A DNA stretch of 10,978 bases from positions 1 to 10,978 of the forward strand of contig CAYNTO010000044.1 of the NCBI GenBank assembly GCA_964400355.1, read 5' to 3'. Positions 5,318 through 10,978 of the stretch are shown here, one piece after another. The notes beneath the pieces are model-generated. The model was given only the letters and a program-made list of their open reading frames with translations, was not told the DNA's origin and did not search any database. A program made the translations under genes and the position numbers. Origin of the DNA: JACKAL01 sp964400355. Its GTDB lineage: Bacteria; Bdellovibrionota; Bdellovibrionia; Bdellovibrionales; JAGQZY01. Position 1 is the stretch's first letter. Each line of letters starts with the position of its first letter.

Positions 5318-6433
5318 TTACAAGATTTCGAGCTCTCCTTGTAAAGCACCGGAAGCCTTGATGTTTTGTAAAATGATGATCAGGTCTTTGGGATGGACGC
5401 CCATTTGGTTGAGCGTCTGAACCAGCTCGCCCACACTCACCGACTCCTTCAACATCTTCACTCCATCACCTTTAGCTAGACCACTGCCGGGCACCGGCTC
5501 GGCCACAGCCATAGCGGTTCCTGGAACACTCGCCAACCCGCGGTTCTCTACAGGTGCTGGTACCGGAGGAAGTGATAAAGGATCCACTTTCGTTGCTTCT
5601 TTTTTTCCAACCTTTAAATTGATATCACCATGACTTATCGCCACCGTACTGATGCGCACAGCTTCACCGATAATGACAGTGCCGGTTTTTTCGTTCACTA
5701 CCACTTTAGCGCGCATATCCGGCTCCACATCGAGAGATTCGATGGTCGCGAGCAATTCCACGCCTTTTCCCTCATAAGAGAACGGCACAACGATGTCGAT
5801 CGTTGCAGGATCAATGGCAGAAGCATATTTTCCACCCAAATCCATGTTTACCGTGTGAGCTACGCGAACCGCTGTTGTGATGTCGGGGTTGTGTAAAGTT
5901 AATCGATACATTTTACGATTGCCAAAGTTTTCGGCCAGAATATCTTTTTCGATGATACCGCCGCCAGGTACATATCCAACGGTGGAGTGCACACTTTTAC
6001 CCGTGCCCTTGCCGATGATAATTGGACCCTGGGCTACGGCATAAATATTTTGATCGGCACCTTTGAGTGGCGTTTGCACGATGGTGCCACCTTCGAGGCT
6101 TGAGGCGTCGCCAATCGAATTCACCGTGATGTCCATTTTATTGCCGGCGCGGGCGAAAGGCGGCAAAGTGGCTGTAATGAGTACAGCTGCCACGTTTTTT
6201 TTGGCCACTTCTTCGTCTTCTACTTTCATGCCCAGTTTTTCGAGCATGCGCTTCATACTTTTGTTAGTAAATTCTGATTTGCTATCGCCAGAACCCTTAA
6301 GGCCGACAACGAGACCGTAACCTACTAACTGGTTGTCGCGAACGCCGCGAACATTAGCCATGTCTTTTAGACGAACCGCATAGGCTGACGTGGACGTGAA
6401 TAGGATGGTGATAAGAGTGATAAAAATTCTCAT
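5318..6433 (-). CDS. flgI: Flagellar P-ring protein FlgI
   Basis: The 371-residue periplasmic protein forms the P ring around the rod in the peptidoglycan layer. A Sec signal peptide (MRIFITLITILFTSTSAYA, cleavage about after residue 19) leads into VRLKDMANVRGVRDNQLVGYGLVVGL, the family's hallmark N-terminus. Other conserved blocks are MDITVNSIGDASSLEGGTI (about 100-118), VPGGGIIEKDI (about 155-165) and the C-terminal VHPKDLIIILQNIKASGAL (about 346-364). Length is normal. A proline- and alanine-rich stretch (about 285-322) contains RGLASVP, which also occurs in FlgH. The start overlaps the flgH stop by 4 bases (ATGA), with AGAGG upstream, so expression is probably coupled. FlgA is its expected assembly chaperone. 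Confidence 0.97.
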   Translation of the reverse strand: MRIFITLITILFTSTSAYAVRLKDMANVRGVRDNQLVGYGLVVGLKGSGDSKSEFTNKSMKRMLEKLGMKVEDEEVAKKNVAAVLITATLPPFARAGNKMDITVNSIGDASSLEGGTIVQTPLKGADQNIYAVAQGPIIIGKGTGKSVHSTVGYVPGGGIIEKDILAENFGNRKMYRLTLHNPDITTAVRVAHTVNMDLGGKYASAIDPATIDIVVPFSYEGKGVELLATIESLDVEPDMRAKVVVNEKTGTVIIGEAVRISTVAISHGDINLKVGKKEATKVDPLSLPPVPAPVENRGLASVPGTAMAVAEPVPGSGLAKGDGVKMLKESVSVGELVQTLNQMGVHPKDLIIILQNIKASGALQGELEIL

Positions 6434-7254
6434 AATGCCTCTGTTTTCTTTTCGCTAATCACATCAAAAGTGGGATCTACCAAAATCTCTGCACTCACAC
6501 CTTGTTCGTCGTAATCCTCGGCGCGAACCGTGCCCATCACGAGCAGTTTGTACTCGCGTTTTCCGATCATAAAGGGAGCTTCACCGCGCACCTTGTAGTT
6601 GCCGTCTTTCTGGATCTCAGTAATGCGGGTCGATATAGTTTTAAGAGGCAAATCTTGTGCGGTCTTGAGCTTTTCGATTTCCTCCGACTCGTCGCCAATT
6701 TTCTTGAGCGTTTTTTCGTTGGATACGATGTCTTTACGAATCTGAGCGGCCTCTGCATCGAGCTCAGCCTGCTCCTCATCCGTAAGTTCCTGTCCTTGTA
6801 CCGCCGGTGCCGATGCTAAGCCGCGTACAGGCGTGGGCTTAGCGGGTTCAAGAGCGGGAGCATCGGGAGTGATCTTTCTTTTGAGTTCCAAATTTTTAAA
6901 TTCGATCTCCTGGCGCTGTTCACCGAGAATCTCGGCCAAAAGTTTAGAGATGGTATTCATCTTGGTTTGAATTTGTTCTTTCGGATAGCCCTCAAGCTTT
7001 ACCGTGAGGAGATCACCCAAAAGCCTTTGATTATTGTTGGTAAACAAATATGCCTGCTGGCCACGCGTCACCCACAATGATCCCGATGTTTCACCAAGCA
7101 TGGATTCTTCTTCGATCGAACGGCGAGTGGTGCGTTTTTTGTCCTCTTTGGCCACCGGAGCGGAGCTGGAGGTCAAGACCTCTTCATGCCGATCAAACAG
7201 AGCGCAACCGCTCGCAGTCAATAGAATCGAAGTTAAAAAAAGTTTTTTTATCAT
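6430..7254 (-). CDS. flgH: Flagellar L-ring lipoprotein FlgH, with an atypical helical insertion
   Basis: The 274-residue outer-membrane lipoprotein forms the L ring. A lipobox LTASGC puts the lipidated cysteine at residue 17. The motif SLWVTRGQQAYLFTNNNQRLLGDLLTV (about 59-85) corresponds to the family's 'SLF...RRVGDLLTV' block. The C-terminal beta-rich part (about 203-265) includes TRITEIQKDGNYKVRGE and LLVMGTVRAEDYDEQGVSAEILVDPTF, like the family's 'GNLVIxGE...GxVRPxDI' block. Between them, residues about 95-200 are unusual: a charged, coiled-coil-like stretch interrupted by a proline-rich linker at about 129-152. Salmonella FlgH is about 232 residues. Both ends overlap neighbours by 4 bases, flgA upstream and flgI downstream. 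Position and the end blocks make the call firm despite the divergent middle. Confidence 0.9.
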   Translation of the reverse strand: MIKKLFLTSILLTASGCALFDRHEEVLTSSSAPVAKEDKKRTTRRSIEEESMLGETSGSLWVTRGQQAYLFTNNNQRLLGDLLTVKLEGYPKEQIQTKMNTISKLLAEILGEQRQEIEFKNLELKRKITPDAPALEPAKPTPVRGLASAPAVQGQELTDEEQAELDAEAAQIRKDIVSNEKTLKKIGDESEEIEKLKTAQDLPLKTISTRITEIQKDGNYKVRGEAPFMIGKREYKLLVMGTVRAEDYDEQGVSAEILVDPTFDVISEKKTEAL

Positions 7255-8183
7255 AATGCCACCCTGCCGTCGTCGAGTATTTCGCCTGTCATGTCTTTGT
7301 GTGTGCTCGCAAGGCGCACGGGTATTTTATCTCCCACGCGTCCGTTCTTTTGCGCTACACCCGACATTTCCATCTCTAAGCTATTTTTACGCACAATCAC
7401 TTTTATGGAATCTCCTAAGCGTACCGTGTACTTAAGAATAAGATCAGAGAGAACTAGCAATTCACCCGCTCCTAAAGAGCGGCGGAGTTCAGTATTGGAG
7501 AGGTCACTGGTCGTCGCCAAATCACGCGATTCGTGGGTGACATCCATTACTACCATTTCGAGATTTTTCGCTGTAGGGACAGTACCGGCTGGCATTGGTT
7601 GCACCACTTTAAGCACCGGCTTTTTAATACTCACGAACATTTGATAGACGAGAGGGTTTAAAGCGTTGTCATCAAAGAAAACGCGCACCATGGTCGTGCC
7701 CTTGAGCTCTTTTGCCACTGCCACACTTGTCCAGTGTTTGTATTTGTCTGGAATTGCTCCACGCAGCACAGTGGAGTTTTGAATTTCTACGCTGCACGCC
7801 GGGCATTTTTCCTTGATCAGCAACTCGGCCTTGGCTAGCAGTTTTTCCACCGTAAACGCACCGTTGAGCGAGTAGTCACTCATCTCTTTGGGAACATGTA
7901 TTTGCAATTTGCACTCACAATGCCGCTCGAGAACTCTAATTTGTGGGCGGATCTTACGTAACACCTCTTGAACTGTCATGCGCTCGGCCTCTTGCGCTGT
8001 ATCGGCAATTTTTATGGTGCGTAACGCCTCGAGAGTCGCCGTGTCGTCCGTGGCTAATACGGCCACATCTTCCAAATACAATGCTTTATTCTGCGGTAAA
8101 TGAGCCTTGGCTTCGAATGTGATCGAATCGCCAAGGGCCGTCGAAGCCATGAAATAAATAATAAAAGAAGCCATCCATTGCAT
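7251..8183 (-). CDS. flgA: Flagellar P-ring assembly chaperone FlgA (SAF domain)
   Basis: The 310-residue periplasmic protein is expected to help FlgI assemble into the P ring. An N-terminal signal peptide covers about residues 1-18 (ending STALG). An SAF-like domain lies at about 191-250 (VVQPMPAGTVPTAKNLEMV ... SLGAGELLVLSDL). The C-terminal beta domain has VRLGDSIKVIVRKNSLEMEMSG and GRVGDKIPVRL (about 254-291), as in FlgA. It is longer than the Salmonella protein (about 219 residues), mainly in the N-terminal half, which carries four cysteines (C89, C91, C127, C130) that could form disulfides. AGAGGA lies 9 bases before the ATG. A second in-frame ATG at 8174 is possible. The gap to flgG is 13 bp and the gene overlaps flgH by 4 bases. 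Confidence 0.92.
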   Translation of the reverse strand: MQWMASFIIYFMASTALGDSITFEAKAHLPQNKALYLEDVAVLATDDTATLEALRTIKIADTAQEAERMTVQEVLRKIRPQIRVLERHCECKLQIHVPKEMSDYSLNGAFTVEKLLAKAELLIKEKCPACSVEIQNSTVLRGAIPDKYKHWTSVAVAKELKGTTMVRVFFDDNALNPLVYQMFVSIKKPVLKVVQPMPAGTVPTAKNLEMVVMDVTHESRDLATTSDLSNTELRRSLGAGELLVLSDLILKYTVRLGDSIKVIVRKNSLEMEMSGVAQKNGRVGDKIPVRLASTHKDMTGEILDDGRVAL

Positions 8184-8196
8184 CTTTAAAAATCCT

Positions 8197-8982
8197 CTAC
8201 CTTAGGTGAGTGAGCGCTTGTAACATCTGGTCGCTGGCTTGAATCACTTTCGAATTCGTCTCGTAAGCGCGTTGGGTTGTAATCATATTGACCATTTCCT
8301 CAACGATGTTCACGTTACTGGTCTCTACTTCACCTTGTGCAACAGAACCAATCGCGCCCTGGCCCGGGTTCCCTACATTGGGTTCACCGCTCGCCGGAGT
8401 CTGTTGAAAAATATTTCCACCGAGTGCCTTAAGACCTGTGGGATTTACGAATGTTGCCAGCTCAATCTGACCGATTGTCTGCGGAACAGCGTTGTCCACT
8501 GTTTGATAAGACACTTCGCCAGAAGCAGAAATCAAAACCTTTGTGGACTCATTTGGAACTGTGATCTCCGGTTGGAGCGCATTGCCGTTCATGTCCACGA
8601 TGCGGCCATCAGCAGACATGTGGAATTCACCATTGCGCGTGTAAGCCATTGTGCCGTCGGGGCGAGCCACTTGAAAAAAGCCACTGCCGAGAATGTTGAT
8701 ATCGAGATCGCGGTTAGTTGTTTTGATTGAACCGTGGGACATATCGCGCTGAACAGCACCAGTTTTTACACCGAGACCGACCTGCACGCCGGTTGGCGAC
8801 ACTGCATTAAGGCCAGTAGCTGCTCCTGGTTCTTTAATGTTTTGATATAAGAGGTCTTCAAATTCGGCGCGCGCCTTTTTAAACCCATTTGTCGACGTGT
8901 TCGCAATATTGTTCGCGATCACATCCATATTCGTCTGTTGTGCTTGCATCCCAGTTGCGGCTGTATTTAATGATTTAATCAT
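8197..8982 (-). CDS. flgG: Flagellar distal rod protein FlgG
   Basis: The 261-residue protein is the normal length for FlgG, which forms the distal rod crossing the periplasm. The N-terminus has MIKSLNTAATGMQAQQTN and VIANNIANTSTNGFKK (the rod-protein 'NNxANxxTxGFK' signature). The middle contains LGVKTGAVQRDMSHGSIKTT and GSGFFQVARPDGTMAYTRNG. The C-terminus has VETSNVNIVEEMVNMI, then TTQRAYETNSKVIQ and a final helix ending LTHLR. These match FlgG more closely than FlgF. GAGGG lies 4-5 bases before the ATG. There is no signal peptide, since rod proteins use type III export. It follows flgF after 12 bp. Confidence 0.97.
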   Translation of the reverse strand: MIKSLNTAATGMQAQQTNMDVIANNIANTSTNGFKKARAEFEDLLYQNIKEPGAATGLNAVSPTGVQVGLGVKTGAVQRDMSHGSIKTTNRDLDINILGSGFFQVARPDGTMAYTRNGEFHMSADGRIVDMNGNALQPEITVPNESTKVLISASGEVSYQTVDNAVPQTIGQIELATFVNPTGLKALGGNIFQQTPASGEPNVGNPGQGAIGSVAQGEVETSNVNIVEEMVNMITTQRAYETNSKVIQASDQMLQALTHLR

Positions 8983-8994
8983 ATTTCCCTCTCA

Positions 8995-9810
8995 TTATTT
9001 GAGTCTTGCCACATCATTCACTAACTTTTGGTTCATTTGGTCATAGGCCTGAATCGCTTTTTGCGTGGATTCAAATACACGCGTGGTTTTAATCATTTCA
9101 GTCATCTCACTGACAACATTAACGTTGCTCTTTTCGATGGAGCCCTGATGCAATTTAAAATTGCGTGCTGGAACTACTGGTGAGTTGATGGTTTCTTTGA
9201 GCCGATATAAGTTGGATCCTTGTTTTTGGAACACATCTTTATCTTCAGCAGTTGAGATGGCGAGTTTTCCCCGATTTTCATTATTAATAAAAACGTCGCC
9301 CTGATTGGACACACTCCAGGATTCCGCATCGTTCATACGAATCATACGTTGTGGCTGTGTAAGTCCCGGACGATCCTCCAACAAAACGGGATGTCCTTGT
9401 TTGGTAACTAGAAAACCGTTGCTGTTGGTCGTGAAGTTACCCGCGCGAGTGAAGCGAATACCGTCGGTAGTGAGAACCTCGAAGAACCCATCGCCCTCGA
9501 CAGCAAAATCAAAGGGATTGTTTGTCATCTGTAGTGCACCTTGAGCGTAACTGGTCGAAGTGCCGGCGCTGTCGACATAACTTTTGTCGTTGCCATCTAT
9601 TGGATAAAACGATTCCGGTGACGCAGGTACGCGAGGTACCTCGATTGTCTCTGGTTGTTTTTCGTAAGCTTTTAAATACTCGCGAAAAACTTGCTCATCT
9701 CTTTTGAAGGCCGGAGTATCAGCATTCGCTAAATTGTTAGCGATGGTGTCCAGTTTATCTGACTGGGCAACGGCTCCACTTACGGCTGTGTATATACCTT
9801 TTAGACTCAT
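8995..9810 (-). CDS. flgF: Flagellar proximal rod protein FlgF
   Basis: The 271-residue rod protein of the FlgF/FlgG family starts MSLKGIYTAVSGAVAQSDKLDTIANNLANADTPAFKR. Internal blocks are NNPFDFAVEGDGFFEVLTTDG and FTRAGNFTTNSNGFLVTKQG. The C-terminus is IEKSNVNVVSEMTEMIKTTRVFE and AIQAYDQMNQKLVN. FlgF is preferred because the gene lies directly before a clearer FlgG and is the more divergent of the two, but some genomes label such genes as FlgG-like. The start is fixed by the conserved N-terminus. No Shine-Dalgarno sequence is at normal spacing (only CAGG touching the ATG), and a sigma-54-like element sits 17-30 bases upstream. It is the first gene of the minus-strand block flgF-G-A-H-I. 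Confidence 0.88.
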   Translation of the reverse strand: MSLKGIYTAVSGAVAQSDKLDTIANNLANADTPAFKRDEQVFREYLKAYEKQPETIEVPRVPASPESFYPIDGNDKSYVDSAGTSTSYAQGALQMTNNPFDFAVEGDGFFEVLTTDGIRFTRAGNFTTNSNGFLVTKQGHPVLLEDRPGLTQPQRMIRMNDAESWSVSNQGDVFINNENRGKLAISTAEDKDVFQKQGSNLYRLKETINSPVVPARNFKLHQGSIEKSNVNVVSEMTEMIKTTRVFESTQKAIQAYDQMNQKLVNDVARLK

Positions 9811-9825
9811 CCTGAGAAAGGTAAG

Positions 9826-9841
9826 AGCAAAATGGATGCCG
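9826..9841 (-). promoter_or_regulatory. Candidate sigma-54 (RpoN) promoter for flgF-G-A-H-I
   Basis: Minus strand CGGCATCCATTTTGCT has the GG and GC dinucleotides exactly 10 bases apart, keeps GGCA at the -24 side and TTGCT at the -12 side, and fits the consensus TGGCACG-N4-TTGCW except for three bases. Transcription would start near 9815, only about 5 bases before the flgF ATG. That agrees with the missing Shine-Dalgarno sequence. Sigma-54 control of rod and hook genes is known in many polar-flagellated bacteria. Confidence 0.4.
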
Positions 9842-9960
9842 TAAGGACTTTAGATCTGTCAATTCCGAAAGCTAGCGCACGTTGATTTTGATGCGAGCTG
9901 TTTACAGACCTTCATCAAGATTAGGAGTTGTACCTCTGACGGCGAGACAAATCTCTGACA

Positions 9961-9966
9961 TATAAT
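9961..9966 (+). promoter_or_regulatory. Consensus -10 box (TATAAT) placed for a leaderless mltD transcript
   Basis: TATAAT ends 5 bases before the ATG at 9972, so the expected start of transcription falls on the A of the start codon. The best -35-like hexamer is CTGACG (9936-9941) with a long 19-base spacer. There is no Shine-Dalgarno sequence upstream of the ATG, as expected for a leaderless mRNA. Confidence 0.45.
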
Positions 9967-9971
9967 GACTT

Positions 9972-10978
9972 ATGCGCTTAACACTTCTGTTATCTATTTT
10001 CTTAGTTCCGATGATCAGTTTTTCAGCACCACACATCAAGCCCAATCTCGATCAGTTGGAAAATTTTGACAAGTCATTGAACAACTCCCTGAACACATCT
10101 CTCAATAGCGCTCGTTTAGAACAAGTGAGTGAAAAAACTCTGCAAAAACCCATTGCTCAACCACCTGTTGTCATGGGTGGCGAAGCTATACGAAAAGACA
10201 TATCCAGCAACGACGACAGAGCTCCAGTGTTTGATATCCCAGTGACGTACAACCATCGCGTGCAACACTGGGTGCGCCACTTCCAAGGCGTGGGGCGAAG
10301 AGACTTCGAGCGCTGGCTCGCGAGAAGCACCCGTTTCACTCCTTACATATTAGACGAACTTGATAAAGCCGGCCTACCCAAAGATATTCTCTACACCGCA
10401 ATGATCGAAAGCGGATTCTCCGTGGGTGCACAAAGTCCGGCCGCCGCAGTCGGCATTTGGCAATTTATAAAGCCCACAGCAGAGCGCTATGGACTCAAAG
10501 TAAATTGGTGGCTCGACGAAAGAAAAAATTACGTCAAGAGCACACAGGCTGCGATCAAGTACAAAAAAGATCTCTATACCTTATTTGGCTCGTGGTATTT
10601 GGTAGCCGCAAGCTACAACTGCGGCGAATCCAGAGTACGAAGATTGATCGAACGCCACGCCACCAACAACTTCTGGGAACTGGCTCAACATGGCGCCCTC
10701 CCGCAAGAGACGACCGACTACGTACCTAAGATCATCGCCGCCACACTGATCGCAAAAGCGCCAGCATTGTACGGCTTTAGAAACATCAACTACGAAGTCC
10801 CCTACGAGTTCGACATGGCCACGGTCCCCGGCGGAACCGATCTCCACAACCTCGCCCACTATTTAGGTGTAAACCCCGGATACATGAAAGAACTCAATCC
10901 CGATCTCGTGCACGGATTCATCCCCCCACACATCAACAACCACCGCATCAAGATTCCAAAAGGTGCGTCGAAGCTCGT
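9972..10978 (+). CDS. mltD: Lytic murein transglycosylase of the MltD type, 3'-truncated by window edge
   Basis: An open frame of 335 codons runs off the right edge. It has a signal peptide (MRLTLLLSIFLVPMISFSA, about 1-19) with no lipobox, unlike E. coli MltD. A linker with three SLNx repeats (35-46) follows. The SLT domain (about 125-268) has PYILDELDKAGLPKDILYTA, catalytic Glu146 in MIESGFS, SPAAAVGIWQFIKPTAERYG, ASYNCGESRV (family 'AAYNAGxGRV') and ETTDYVPKIIAA. Such enzymes cut the glycan strand between MurNAc and GlcNAc, leaving 1,6-anhydro ends. Residues about 275-332 (VPGGTDLHNLAHYLGVNPGYMKELNP) resemble a LysM-like cell-wall binding repeat. The gene is divergent from flgF. A role in opening the wall for the rod is possible but not shown. 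Confidence 0.9.
   Translation, partial: MRLTLLLSIFLVPMISFSAPHIKPNLDQLENFDKSLNNSLNTSLNSARLEQVSEKTLQKPIAQPPVVMGGEAIRKDISSNDDRAPVFDIPVTYNHRVQHWVRHFQGVGRRDFERWLARSTRFTPYILDELDKAGLPKDILYTAMIESGFSVGAQSPAAAVGIWQFIKPTAERYGLKVNWWLDERKNYVKSTQAAIKYKKDLYTLFGSWYLVAASYNCGESRVRRLIERHATNNFWELAQHGALPQETTDYVPKIIAATLIAKAPALYGFRNINYEVPYEFDMATVPGGTDLHNLAHYLGVNPGYMKELNPDLVHGFIPPHINNHRIKIPKGASKL

Larger units (their letters stand above)
9811..9971. other. Divergent intergenic region between flgF and the mltD-like gene
   Basis: This 161-bp region separates two divergent genes and must hold both promoters. On the minus strand it contains the sigma-54-like element (9826-9841) and an isolated TTGACA (complement of 9857-9862) with no matching -10. 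On the plus strand it contains TATAAT at 9961-9966 and a direct repeat CTCTGAC (9934-9940 and 9953-9959). No small gene with a ribosome site was seen. Confidence 0.6.

Noticed and set aside
9857..9862. Minus-strand TTGACA upstream of flgF as a sigma-70 -35 box
   Set aside because: It is a perfect hexamer, but no acceptable -10 box lies 15-19 bases downstream. The sigma-54-like element fits better.
10581..10859. 92-residue minus-strand open frame antisense to mltD
   Set aside because: The plus frame encodes a clear SLT domain with its catalytic glutamate across this stretch, so the antisense frame is a by-product.
1..10978. Search for CRISPR arrays, insertion sequences, tRNA genes, phage or toxin-antitoxin and defence genes
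   Set aside because: Nothing repeated, transposase-like or tRNA-like was seen. The window is accounted for by flagellar genes, two edge genes and short intergenic regions.

Overview
This window is a bacterial flagellar cluster. It carries rod, ring and hook-junction genes plus regulators, and it ends in the post-transcriptional pair csrA and fliW. Several traits suggest a Gram-negative host with an outer membrane: a lipoprotein L-ring protein (FlgH), a periplasmic P-ring protein (FlgI) with its chaperone FlgA, and an SLT-type lytic transglycosylase. The gene set, with CsrA/FliW in a Gram-negative, a FlgJ that has only the rod-binding domain, and base composition near 50% GC by eye, fits a Bdellovibrio-like or other former-deltaproteobacterial lineage. 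That placement is inference and was not tested against a database.

Layout. Positions 2-88 (+) hold the last codons of a hexapeptide-repeat acyltransferase. A strong hairpin at 85-113 follows and can terminate transcription from both sides. All flagellar genes are on the minus strand and read from right to left: flgF (9810-8995), flgG (8982-8197), flgA (8183-7251), flgH (7254-6430), flgI (6433-5318), flgJ (about 5111-4761), flgM (4595-4284), flgN (4273-3764), flgK (3717-2284), flgL (2279-1257), csrA (1142-891) and fliW (676-140). A lytic transglycosylase of the MltD type starts divergently at 9972 (+) and runs off the right edge.

How the genes work together. FlgF and FlgG build the rod. FlgA, FlgH and FlgI build the P and L rings, and FlgJ is a rod-assembly factor. 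FlgM is the anti-sigma-28 factor and FlgN the chaperone for FlgK and FlgL, the hook-filament junction proteins. CsrA and FliW are expected to couple flagellin synthesis to secretion. Genes inside each block are tightly packed, with 4-bp overlaps flgA/flgH/flgI and gaps of 4-46 bp in flgMNKL. The larger gaps hold most of the unexplained signal.

The main non-coding signals are: three directly abutting 16-bp palindromes between flgJ and flgM (4710-4757); a perfect TGTGA-N6-TCACA palindrome between flgI and flgJ (5261-5276); a sigma-54-like GG-N10-GC element just upstream of flgF; a consensus -10 box that would give a leaderless mltD mRNA; a near-consensus CsrA-binding site in the csrA leader; and long hairpins on both sides of csrA. 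I saw no tRNA, rRNA, CRISPR array, insertion sequence or complete novel multi-gene system.
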